Source: Galbula dea
Taxonomy: Eukaryota; Chordata; Aves; Piciformes; Galbulidae
Assembly (NCBI GenBank): GCA_013399015.1
Contig: VWZX01010817.1
Location: forward strand, 806,001 to 870,000
Length of the DNA: 64,000 nt
Reading direction: 5' to 3'
Shown: one piece after another, positions 28,093 through 38,879 of the stretch
Position numbering within the stretch: position 1 is the stretch's first letter
Layout: the number at the start of each line of letters is the position of its first letter
The notes under the pieces: model-generated
What the model was told of the DNA's origin: nothing
Databases searched by the model: none
The model's input: the letters and a program-made list of their open reading frames with translations, nothing else
Made by a program: the position numbers and the translations under genes

Positions 28093-28832
28093 GCATTTTT
28101 AAAAAGCCAGTAACCTTAGGTACTTATGTACTAAAATTGCCAGGTAAGCATTTCTGCATTCAGAATGACAGCAGACTTCCATGACACATGAAATGGCATC
28201 TTCCCATTCAATGACAAATTAGAAGAGGCACATGTACCTATAAACACTGACTTACAAAACAGATCTAGGGATCATTATGTTTCAACCTGATACATATATT
28301 TTAATTCATTCACTCAATATGCAAAATATTTATTTAGCTAAGTACTTAAAATTGGCCTCAGGTGTAAAAAATTTACAGATCTTAATCATGTCTCCCCAGT
28401 GATACTTTTGTATATCTGTCTAGCTAGGAGATGCCCCTGTGCTAGCATCAGGAATTAAAAGCAGAGTGAAGTGAGTGCAAAGTAGGGGCTTCCACCACTC
28501 CAGGGGAAAATGGCAGGCCTTTTTTATTTCTCTCTTCAGTATTTCATGGAACCTGATTTTCTTTTACTAAAAGGGTTACCTTCTCCTGATTTGGAAAACA
28601 TTTTTCTGTCTTATTTTGTATTTTTCTGTTTCCCTTTCTTTCTACTCTTATTCCCCTGTTTTCTCCCATCTTTTGTCAACTCTAGGTCATCTGCATCTAG
28701 AGAAATAATGCTGAATATTCTTATCTGCAGCTGCTTCTATGCTTATCCACAACCACACTGCTTGTGATTTAGATGCATCAGCAGCACATGCTACTATTTT
28801 CTTAGTAGTGAAATATTTCACTTTAAATTTCA
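28093..28832. other. Gap between two CR1 copies, nothing seen
   Basis: No gene or repeat was recognised. It is a pyrimidine-rich stretch near 28600-28680. Confidence 0.5.
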
Positions 28833-29157
28833 GCTACTTGAAAGGTCATTCTAGGGAGGCAGGTGTTGGCCTCTTCTCCCTTGTGACTAGTGACTGGACT
28901 AGAGGGAATGGGCTTAAGCTGTGCCAGGGTAGGTTTAGATTAGATATTAGGAAGAATTTCTTTACTGGAAGAGTGGTGAGATATTGGAATAGGCTGCCCA
29001 GGGAGGTGGTGGAGTCACCATCCCTGGAGGCTTTTAAGAAGAGGATAGATGTGTTTCTTCAGGGGATGATTTAGGGATAAGAGTAGTGTAGGGCTATCAG
29101 TTGGACTAGATGATCTTGAGGGTCCTTTCCAACCATAATGATTCTGTGATTCTGTGA
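28833..29157 (+). mobile_element. CR1 LINE 3' end
   Basis: About 325 bases of plus-strand CR1. A short reverse-transcriptase/3' UTR boundary segment leads to the diagnostic TTGGACTAGATGATCTTGAG block and the terminal TTCTGTGATTCTGTG. It belongs to the same subfamily as the minus-strand copy at 11353-11571. Confidence 0.95.
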
Positions 29158-32100
29158 AAATGCACACTGTCACACTACCTCTGCCAGGACAAAGGGTACA
29201 GTTATTTATTAGGTGATTATATCTGTAAAAAATTTTGTCCTAAAGAAAATTAACATAAAAACTTTTTTTCTTCTCTGTCTATTGTGAAGTATTTTGGAAT
29301 CAGTAAGGGAGTTTCAGCTGCTGAATGTTCCCAATAATGAGGGTTGTCATTTTTGAAGATTTTCACAAGACTAATAAAGTATCTCTTTATAATGAAAATG
29401 CCTCCAAATTCCTTTTTCCTCTGGATACCATAATGTGTCTTGAGCTAATTATGATTAGCAATTCTGACTCCATAAGGTCTTTTTTCTCTTAAGTGCTTTC
29501 TGATGAACAAGAAGAAAATTCTATTCCATGCAAAGGTGTGCAACACTGTATGTCACTTATGTGGCAGTGGAATCAGGAGTCTTAGTAGCAATTAAATGTG
29601 ATAAGCATACAACAATGTATGGCACTGCTCGTGTTGGAAAAGCCATAATTTAGGTAGTACCATTCTTACTCAAGTGAATTACTAAGAACATTCCCCTTTC
29701 ACCAAGATCCTCCTTTGCCCACAAATACCATATTCAAACACAGCAGCTGTCATTAAAATACTGATTGAATTCTCTAAAATATTTGTCCTCACTTTTCCAG
29801 GCAACTTAGAGAGTCATGTTGCCAGAGTATCCTGCTGTGTTTGAAAACAAGATTGGAATTGATTCTAAAGCTGTATAAAACTTTCTTTTTATGAGAAGAC
29901 CCAGCAGATATCTGAGAATGTTTGCAATCAGACAGTTCAAAATTGTATTTAAAGGATGAGAGAAAGCCAGACATTCCCTAAAAGTTTACCCACCTCTCTC
30001 TGCATTTTTTGTAGATTTATCATTTGTCCAAGTGCTTACCTAGTAATGCTTTCATTATGCCCATCACAGCAGTTTGAGTCCTGTATTTTTACTGCATTCT
30101 CAGGAAAGAGGTATCTTTCAGCCTGTTTGTGTTCTCTCTTTCTGCACCTCTGATTCTCTCTGAAGCTCTGCTCAGAACCTCTGTTTTTAGCCATTAACAT
30201 TTGAGTATCTACAAATATTTCTTAATGTAGTCACAGATATTTCTGTTAAAGCTTTCTTACACTTGGATTTTTTTTGTTTCTCACCACTAGCTTGGTATGG
30301 GATAGATTTTCATACAGGGTATTGTATGGTTTAGCCTAAACATATTGATCTGACAGTGAGGACCAATGGATTCCAGATTTGTCTCTGCCACTAGCCTGCC
30401 AGTTTGATCCTGGCATTTTCTGTACCTAAGTTTATTTAAAATTAATTAGAAATAGCCTTAATTCTATTAAAATATATTCTGAGGATATATTCATGTTTGC
30501 AGAGCACCAGGAGTTCTTTGATTTCCAAGGATCTACAGTGCAAAGTATTCTTCATAGCTGTCTTTATAATGAGACTGAAAAAGCAGCAATTTTGCTCACT
30601 TATAATTTTGTATGTAATTTTTTGTCTGCCAGCATTTTGTGTTTCACAGTGTAGGATGAAGACATTTCTAGCCATTAAAATGCCAGAGTTATGCAATTTA
30701 GAATTTGTCCTTGATCCTTGTGACAACCATCTAAAACATACCAATTATTATTTATTGCATGCATTTCTAAAATGGTTCAGTCTCTTTCAGACTTGCTGCT
30801 ATCTGCAGTTAGTAATTATTAACTCAGAGAAAAACGTCAACAAAGCATAGAAAAACCTTGCTTGTGCCTTACTAGACAGAGCAGGGATTGAATCCCTGGT
30901 GGCCAGTATTTCAGAAAACTGTCAGAATCTCTTGGGGTAATGTCTTCAGAAGTCCATGAATCAGAGGCAAGATTGAGCTTGTAAGAAAAGAATTTCTATT
31001 ATGCCTTTGCAAGAATACAGCTTTCTTACTTGATGGGAAAGCAAGTGCTTATACTCACTACAACTGAACTATGACTTTGAAAAAGAGTTTCCAGAAAGAG
31101 TCAGTCTGAGAGCTTATCCTGCATCCTGTTCTGAGATGGGTAAACCAACTCTGCTTGGGGGAGCAAGCACTAGTGACCTGTGCAAATTCTCTCTCCAACA
31201 GGACTGGGTTGCTATTTAGGAAGCACCTGATTATCCACTTATATTCTCCAGATGATTCCCAATGCCTAGAACAACTGTGTGTGTGTGTGTATGTGTGTAT
31301 ATATATATACACATACATACACATATACATGCATAAATACATGTATATCAAGGTATATGTAAAAGTTACATTTTATATACGTACTTATTTATACTTGCAT
31401 ACATATACAAGTATTGTTTTTGTGAGTAAGTAGAGCTAATAAAAAAAGGAGGAAAGAAGCATAAAAGAGAAGAAAAGTCTTATAAAACATTTACTGAGAT
31501 AATGTTTCATGATTTTTTCAAGCAACTATGATTCTGAGTATATAGCATTACTGTCCTTAATGTTCCTGTGGAGCTCTGAAACATCCAGTTAATTACTGAT
31601 TGGTCACATACATGATTTTGGATAAGGTGAACTCTCTTCTCAATGCACATGTTACTGCCATGTGCACAAGAAGAAAAACAATTGCATCTTTTAATCTGCA
31701 TCTTTGAGCTCTTTGTTTTTCACTGCCATTTAATACCAAACAAAGTAATCTAATCACTGAAAAATAGAATTTCAGCTTTCATTTTTTTATCTTCTGATGC
31801 TTTCACGTGTTCAGATAAGAAAGATTAGGGTCAAATATGTACATGGAATAAAACTCTTTTTAACATCCTGAACTCTATATTGAAAGTGCTGTTTGGTGCT
31901 GCAGCAATCTGCCTGTATTTTTCTTTAACTCTCTAAGTTAATTGAAACTAATTATTTGCATATAAGAAAATAACATGATTTAAATAGTATTCATGGAAAC
32001 AATATCAGTTTGAGTTAGTCCTTTTTGCAGTCTCCTTCAGCTATGAATCAACAGTCAGAAAATGTAAAATTCCCCCTAAAGAGATCCTCTCTGGGATGAG

Positions 32101-32670
32101 ATAAGTGAGAAAGAATTAATGTTTCATCTGAGCAAGTGGGAAGTATCCCCTGTGCCAGTTTCTCGTAAACTGGAATCCTGCACAACATACAGTTACTTCA
32201 TAGACTAACTGCTCAGCCAGGGACTGTCCTGGGATGCACAGCCAGCAGGGACATCTGAGTGGGCTGAAAGGTGAACCAAGCTCAGGGAGGTGGAACACGG
32301 TAAGCATCTATCTGATGAGAGACTGACCTGATCTTTCACCTCTCCTGGAGCATTTGTAGACTCACCATTTCAGGGGGCTGTGGCCAAAATCTCTGTGAAG
32401 TACAGCTATAGTGCCAGAGCTCTCTGTTTTCTTCTCTGTGATCTCTGTTCTCTATCTGCACTGCTAAGCAGATAATTAAATTGATCAGAGGACATATTTT
32501 AATGATTCAGTCCTCTTCATAGTATGCATAAGCATCTCATTTAATACATTTAGTTACTATATACTTTTTCATCTAATTGCCTACAATGGGAATTTTCCCT
32601 AAGAAAGAAAGGTGGGATTAATCTATATTTCTGTCTGTTTCAGGTTTCTTACATAGTCTTTCACCATATT
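29158..32670. other. Intergenic, no gene seen
   Basis: No recognisable gene. It contains the microsatellite at 31275-31345 and a short perfect palindrome at 30882-30898. The opposing frames 30442-30744 (minus) and 30497-30850 (plus) overlap each other and have no recognisable homology. Confidence 0.5.
31275..31345. repeat. GT/TA microsatellite
   Basis: A TG dinucleotide run passes into a TA run and then into degenerate ACATACATAC-type repeats. Alternating purine-pyrimidine sequence of this kind can adopt Z-DNA or cruciform structure. The length is likely polymorphic. Confidence 0.85.
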
Positions 32671-32727
32671 ACAGAATATAGAATCTTCACAGTTGGAAAG
32701 GACCTTCAAGATCATCAAGTCCAACCA
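32671..32727 (-). mobile_element. Very short CR1 3' fragment
   Basis: Only the last roughly 57 bases of a minus-strand CR1 remain: a degenerate ACAGAATATAGAATC terminus followed by TTGGAAAGGACCTTCAAGAT and GTCCAACC. The sequence then leaves the family. It is either an extremely 5'-truncated insertion or a remnant. Confidence 0.85.
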
Positions 32728-34421
32728 AAATAAATAAGGTCCAAATGACAACTGCCAGGGCACTCTGTAAGTATGATCTTTCTAGGCAGTTAATGGGAAG
32801 AAATGAGGAAAAAATGAAAACATTTTTAGTTTTCTAATCACTTACATACCTTCTGAAGTCTTTAACTCCCTGATCTGTCATTGGTAAAAACAGTATTGAA
32901 AGAAACAAAATTACTAGCTCATAAAGGTAATTTTGTACACTTCTGAAACCTTCTAAAGCAAAATAACAAGTGTTACAATGGTAATGGAGGAATTTTATTT
33001 TAAAAGAGTTCTGATGGAACATTATATAATCAAACTATTGTTAGGACTGGTAAAAGTATTGGCAGTCCAAGCAGAGATGGTAACACTGAGCTGGCCTAGA
33101 ATCAAACGGGTGTGTCTCAGCTGTCTTGTCAGTTCAAAGTACAGATTCATCAGTGGAGGGATGAAAGAACAACTGCACTCTGTGTATTGCATCTATTTGT
33201 GTGCTAACAGCATGTAGAAATCTTTGGCCACCACACCATCAAGGTGCCTTTTGCCATTTCTAAAAATTTTTGGAATACAACTCAAAAGGATCATGTTTAG
33301 TTCTTCACTTCCAGCTGCTGAGTGATGCTGATCCCCAGCCTGCTCTGGGGATGAATGTCAATATGAATGCTGTACTCAGCACTTGAATGAAAACTAGCAC
33401 ATAAACATGATGCTCTTACTCTCTGTATTCTTTTCCTGTATGCTTTCTTTCCTTTGACATCTGTTTCCTGAGCGTGGATAGCTCTCTTGCTACATTATCC
33501 ACTGCATTGTGTGATGATGATGAGTAGATTACTACTTCTGCAAATCTCAGGATTAAAAACTGTAATGATAATATGAAATGGAAGACACAATATGAACAAA
33601 AAAGGCTCATTTCATCCTTTTGAAACATTTTAAGGATTGTGGTATTTGGGAAGTTATTAAATAACACAATTAGCAAAAATACAAATTATCCACATCAATC
33701 ATCTTTGGATTCCCATTCATTTGAAAAAGGATCCTTTGCAATAATGTTTCTATGTTAATATGATGCCAAATATATTTTTATGTTTTTACTGAATTCTACC
33801 AAGATTTCACTGAATTCATAGCAGCTTTTCTCCTTCTGTTAAATTTGGAGGCCATTATTAGAAATGTTAAGTCTGTTATATTTTCTGTGGTGTAACTAAA
33901 TGATGACTTCACAGACTAGGTGAAAAAGAAAAAACCCCCAAACACAGCAGATAAATTTCTATAAAAGTGTCACTAGTAGAAGGCTAATTTTTTGAGTTCT
34001 GAGATTATCAGTCAACTTTTCAGTTATAAAATGGAATAACAATGTTTACCTGGCCTGATTTAGACTGGATTTCATTATACAAAAGGAAATAATTTCCATA
34101 TCTATAAATCAAGCTGTAATAAGAGTTATTATTTGTGTTCCAGAATCCTCAAAATTCCCACTGACTTATTGGAAATTGTAGGCATTTGTATTCCTTTGGG
34201 CATTCAGCCTATGTGAATACAAATTAAGTTGCAATGAAAAATAAAGAAGAAAATATATCACACTTAAATGAAATCTATTATACACTAATTAGCTTTAGCA
34301 GTTAGATACATGTGCTGCACATGTTTAAAAAGAAATGAGAAAGTGCATTTGGATTTAAGAACTGTGCAATGTGAGTGTAATCATGGTCTAGAAATGCTTT
34401 TCTGTGTTTGTAAAAGTGACA
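32728..34421. other. Intergenic, no gene seen
   Basis: AT-rich sequence with no recognisable gene, RNA or repeat. Confidence 0.5.
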
Positions 34422-34637
34422 TATTTTAGGAGGAAGGACTTTTTCACAGTAAGGGTGAGGGAACACTGGAACAGGCTGCCCAGGGGGGTTATGGAGTCTC
34501 CTACTCTGGAGACATTCAAGACGTGCCTGGACTTGTTCCTGTGTGACCTTACCTAGGTGTCCTGCTTTGGCAGGGGGGTTGGACTTGATGATCTTCCTAG
34601 GTCCCTTCCAACCCCTAACATTCTATGATTCTATGAA
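34422..34637 (+). mobile_element. CR1 LINE 3' end (first of a tandem pair)
   Basis: About 216 bases of plus-strand CR1 3' UTR ending in TTCTATGATTCTATGAA. The terminal repeat has an A where the second copy has a G, which sets it apart from its neighbour 36 bases downstream. Confidence 0.95.
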
Positions 34638-34673
34638 TATGGCTACTGGAGATGTGCAGAAAAAAAATGGCAG

Positions 34674-34877
34674 TATTTTTCACAGTAAGGGTGACAGAGC
34701 ACTGGAACAGACTGCCCAGAGAGGTTGTGGCGTCTCCTTCTATGGAGGTATTTAAAAACCCGTCTGGACGTGCTTCTGTGTGAGCTGGTCTAGGGAATCC
34801 TGCTGTGGCAGGGGGGTTGGACCAGATGATCTTTCGAGGTCCCTTCCAACTCTTAATATTCTGTGATTCTGTGATTT
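34674..34877 (+). mobile_element. CR1 LINE 3' end (second of a tandem pair)
   Basis: About 204 bases of plus-strand CR1 3' UTR with the CTAGGGAATCCTGCTGTGGC block and a TTCTGTGATTCTGTGAT terminus. Its start lies 36 bases after the end of the first copy, in the same orientation. The two differ in sequence and terminal repeat, so this looks like two insertions rather than a tandem duplication. Confidence 0.95.
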
Positions 34878-36330
34878 TATGAAGTAGCTTCAATTAGACT
34901 GCTTAAATAGTTAAACTGATCTGTTTAAATAATTTAGACCTGAGGAGGTCTACATTATTTAGACTAATGTAGTGTTTTGAAGCATCAGGCATGGTCAGCC
35001 TTTAGAAGACAGGACAGCTGCAGCAAGGTGTAAAAATTGCCCAAGGCAGGTTTTAATGGCAGATTTTACTGACCTAGTCCAGGCTCCTTCTTCCACAGCA
35101 CTGCCAGAGTAAAGGGAGAAGAATGCCAAGTACATCATCTGCAGGAGTTTCACTTACGTTTGGTACACCTGCCTAGAGAGAGAGGGACAGAGACGAAAGC
35201 TTTCTGCTCACTGGTTCATTTAGATGAGAAATACTAAAAAGAAGGGAGTAGTGTAGGTCTGTGTAACTTCACTGTTTTTCACAGTGTGAATAGAAAGTGT
35301 TGTGCTTTCTGAGCATCTCTCAACGTTGGCAGTGCTGGCCACAGAGTAACACATAATGTAGTTATAAAAACAGACATCCTGCACTGATATTTTGATAGTT
35401 TTTAAGCTTGTTCAGAAGAAGAGTTTGACTGAAGAAAGACAAAACCCACTTTTTTTGAAAGGAGAAGGGCAAGAAGGGTCAGTTTATCATTCACTTTCCA
35501 AAACCATGAACATAGTAACAGTTTATCTTTGCACATCCAAGGTAGATGTCTGAGCCAGTTTTTTAAATAATGAAGCAGCTTCCAACTGGTCATGAACCTT
35601 TAAATAAACATTTCATTTAAATATTATCATTTTAAAATACTGCCTAAATATTATATAGAAAGTGGTAGATATCACTAATGCCTGAAAAGTTATTAAATGT
35701 TCAGGTACTTAATTTGGATTCTGTTTCAAGTGATTAAGAAAAATACAGGACTTAGCCTTACATGTGACTAGGTGAACATGTATTTTAGCAGAATGAGTTT
35801 GACCTCATCTCTATTTTCCCCACACATACACAAAAGAAGATGCAGTGATGGTGAACCACTGTGAAGACCTCAGCTTGCACCAAACAATTTCCTATTCATT
35901 ATTTTATTCTTATACAAGTATTTCATGCAGAATGGAACAAAGTTTAGTTACCTGTGGACACCATGCATGGAAATAGTAAGTATGAGCACACATATGAGCA
36001 CAGTCATGGAGGTATGTTTTTATGTGATGTTTGCCCTTTGTTTTCCTTTGTTACTTCAGCAAACTAATTCAGCTACTTGTAACACTCGTTTAAGTACATA
36101 TTTTTAAGGTAGTACAAAAATGAAGTTATTTGCATAGTTTAAAAAGTACAAGAAGTTGAAAATTAAATAGGTAACTCTGGAGACAGCAAGTGTCAAATTA
36201 AAACTTGGAAAATATGAAGGGTGTATTCCTTAATGAAAGAACTCTCTGTGGAAACCCAGGTTAAGAAAACAGATGACAGTTCATTTTTTGCTACCTGTCA
36301 ATGAATAAATTTTACAGGATGAGACATTTG
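34878..36330. other. Intergenic, no gene seen
   Basis: No gene or repeat was recognised. Confidence 0.5.
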
Positions 36331-36730
36331 TGTCACAACAACCCCATGCAATGCTACAGGCTTGGGGCAGATTGGCTGGAAAGCTGTCCAACAGGAAAGG
36401 AGCTCGGGGTGTTTGTTGAGAACCAGCAGTGTGCCCAGGTGGCCAAGAAGGCCGATGGCATCCTGGCTTGTATCAGAAATAGCGTGGCCAGCAGGACTAG
36501 GGAGGTGGTTGTCCCTCTGTACTTGGCACTTGTAAGGCACTGTGTTCATTTTTGGGCCCCTCACTCCAACAAGGACACTGAGGTGCTGGAACATGTCCAA
36601 AGAGGAGCAATGAAGCTGGTGAAAGGTCTAGAGCACAACTCTTGTGAGGAGAGGCTGAGGGGACTGGGGTTGTTTAGTCTGGAGAAGAGGAAGATGAGGG
36701 GACACCTCATCACTCTCTACAACTACATGG
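36331..36730 (+). mobile_element. CR1 LINE internal fragment lacking the 3' end
   Basis: About 400 bases of the CR1 reverse-transcriptase C-terminal coding region on the plus strand, translating with ADGILACI and EERLRGLGLFSLEKRKMRG-like segments. It stops after CTACAACTACATGG. The 3' UTR and terminal octamers that a new CR1 insertion must have are absent, so a later deletion or rearrangement removed them. It is a different subfamily from the other copies in the window (GTCACAACAACCCCATGC head). Confidence 0.93.
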
Positions 36731-37214
36731 TAGTTATACCATCACTTCCAGGGCAATACTCATAGCTTATGTGCCTCCTTTGTGTTGGTTACAAGTGTTC
36801 CCAGTCCTCTGATCTAGCTGAAAAGTATGATGACAGGGAACTATTTGTTCCTTGATCTTGTTCCCTGTGCATTTGGCTATCTGCCTAAGAGATGCACCAT
36901 GGAAGCTCCTTGATTGTTTTGTGAGCTGATGGTTCAAGTATTGAGGTCGAAGAAATACCTGCCAGTGCTTGCAGAAAGGCAGTGGGAAATTTAAGACTCT
37001 CCCTGTGAGTCTGTAATATCATTTCACCCTCCCAGGGACTCTGTAATATAATTTTTTTCACTTTGGGGAAGGAAATGGAGAGGAAAGGTATTGGGAAGAA
37101 ATTTCAGTTGGAACAGTGAAATCTTTCTGATGAACAAAATAGGGAAAACTAGATCTGTGCTAATGCAGCTGATGTTCACATTAATGCTCAGAAGCTGAGA
37201 ATGTCTGAAAGAAA
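36731..37214. other. Intergenic, short tandem duplication only
   Basis: Nothing gene-like. A roughly 30-bp imperfect duplication at about 37001-37060 repeats CTCTGTAATAT/GTCTGTAATAT with flanking CCC and TTTCAC. Confidence 0.5.
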
Positions 37215-37335
37215 GGATGACTGTGTGGTTAAAGCGACGCCGTCTGAGTCAGGAAATCTGAGTTCATTTCCTGGCTTTGCTATCTCTTCATCTTTGTGCA
37301 AGAGATTTAATCTCTTTGCTTGCGTGTTTTGGGAT
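37215..37335 (+). repeat. MIR-like tRNA-derived SINE relic
   Basis: An A-box-like TGTGGTTAAAGCG (about 37222-37235) is followed by a B-box-like GAGTTCATTTCC (about 37260-37271), then CTGGCTTTGCTATC, then TTGTGCAAGAGATTTAATCT. This is the order seen in MIR: the tRNA-like head with GTGGTTAA, the GGTTCGAATCC box, CGGCTCTGCCAC, then a CTTGGGCAAGTTACTTAACC-like core. It is diverged but collinear over about 115 bases. MIR/CORE-SINEs are ancient amniote elements known in birds in small numbers. Confidence 0.6.
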
Positions 37336-38172
37336 TTTTTTTCCCCCTTCCTGTATCACAGGAGAGTCATTATGCTTCAGATTGCTCTAAGAATAAATGC
37401 ATTAATGTGGCTGGTATGTTTAAGTTCAGTCAAAAAGACATACAAGAGCTTCAGTTCCTTTTCCTTATTTATTTATAAAAGGTCTTTCTGCTCCTTATGG
37501 GTCTATCTATGTCCTGGAGTCTTCATGCTCCATGTCTAGAAAGGTGAGGAAGCACTTGCAGTTCTAGGGCTGATATCTGTAAGCAGATCTTACACCCTGG
37601 CAGCACATCCAACTTCTAGTCAAGAGGTTGTAGCAAATGATGCTTATCAATTACAAGGTGCTGCGGTTTGTGTTGGTTTTTTTAATACATGAACATAGCT
37701 TGCAGTTTTCTTCCTCTGGGAGGGCTGGTGAAGCAGGCTGGCAAAAATTTAGTAAAATATTGACAGGCAAAACTTTTGAGAAAAATGAAACTGAAAATCT
37801 GAAGTTAAAGCACTCATGCTGAAATGGTAAGACAACACAAACACAAAGGTCCCAAACCACAGGAGATGAAGAAACAAGGCCAAAAAAGTGTATAGGCAGC
37901 CAGGAAGAGCATTGGGGTATAAATAATGAGTCGGTGAAACAATCCTGAACCCTCTCATGTAACCACAGCCAAATAACTTCCTGAACCTTGCAGAAGTTTT
38001 TGACATTCTGTCAGCACCTTCTGATTCTTGGCATAGGCAGAAAATTCGAGGGAATTAAACTCCCAAGTCCTTCCATGAGCACCAGCATGGAGAAAGCCCA
38101 GTCTCTTGTGGATTCACCTCTCACTGTTGACTGCAAGAGCCCTTCCAGGCTCTTCAGGTAGCTTGCACATTT
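37336..38172. other. Intergenic, nothing seen
   Basis: No gene or repeat was recognised between the SINE relic and the promoter-proximal CR1. Confidence 0.5.
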
Positions 38173-38750
38173 CATAGAAATCATGGAAATCATACAAAGG
38201 TTAGACTTGGAATGGATCTTTAGAGGTCATCTAGCCCAAACCCCCCTGCAGTGAGCAGGGACATCTGTAACTGGATCAGGCTGCTCAGCATGCTGTCCAA
38301 CCTGGCCTTGAATGTTTTCAGGGATGGGGAATCCACCACCTCTCTCAAAAACCTATGCCAGTGCCTCACCATCCTCATAATGAAAAATTTGCTCCTTGCA
38401 TCCAGCCGAAGTCTCCTCTCTAGTTTAAAGCCATTCATCCTTGTCCTATTACTGTGTAAAAATTCTCTCTCCTCTCTTTTATTCTCTCTCCTCTCTTTTA
38501 TAAGCCCTCAAAATTTTAAGTATCGAAAGGCCACAAGAAGGTCTCCCTTGACCCTTCTTCATTCTGAACAACCCCAACTCTCTCAGCCTGTCCTCACAGG
38601 AGAGTGGTGTTGCAACCCTCTGATCTTTTGTGACCCTCCTCTTGGACTCGCTCCAACAGGTCCATGTCCTTATGCTGAGGACTCCAGTACTGGACACAGT
38701 ACTTCAGGTGGTGTCACCAAGGCAGAGTTACAGGGGCAGAGTAGAGGCCT
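38173..38750 (-). mobile_element. CR1 LINE next to the CCSER2 promoter
   Basis: A minus-strand CR1 of about 580 bases. The 3' terminus is at 38173, the 3' UTR block GAGGTCATCTAGCCCAAACC follows, and the reverse-transcriptase C-terminal region lies further right. It has decayed more than the copies at 17.6 and 25.2 kb and contains a 19-bp exact tandem duplication (38462-38480 and 38481-38499). Its 5' edge is about 130 bases from the CpG island. Confidence 0.93.
38462..38499. repeat. 19-bp tandem duplication inside CR1
   Basis: ATTCTCTCTCCTCTCTTTT occurs twice in immediate succession (38462-38480, 38481-38499). It lies at the same pyrimidine-rich place in CR1 where the copy at 61195 has the long poly-T. 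Confidence 0.9.
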
Positions 38751-38879
38751 CAGTCGCTTGAGTTCTCTCAACGTCCCAGCCCGGACACTGGTCAGCTTCT
38801 TTCTTTAACACTTGCAACAGCTAAATATTTCTTTGATTCACTCAAGGGTCTCAGTAATTGCTAGGGCAGACTGGGAGAT

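Noticed and set aside
30442..30850. Overlapping 100- and 117-codon frames on opposite strands
   Set aside because: Both lack homology. Overlap on opposite strands over AT-rich DNA is typical of chance frames.
30882..30898. Palindrome CAGGGATTGAATCCCTG
   Set aside because: Short (8-bp arms) and without other structure. Chance is enough. It resembles a tRNA B box only by accident; no A box lies at the right distance.
1..38800. Search for exons of RGR or LRIT genes, which neighbour CCSER2 in mammals
   Set aside because: No frame resembles an opsin or leucine-rich repeat protein. If synteny holds, they lie further left than this window.
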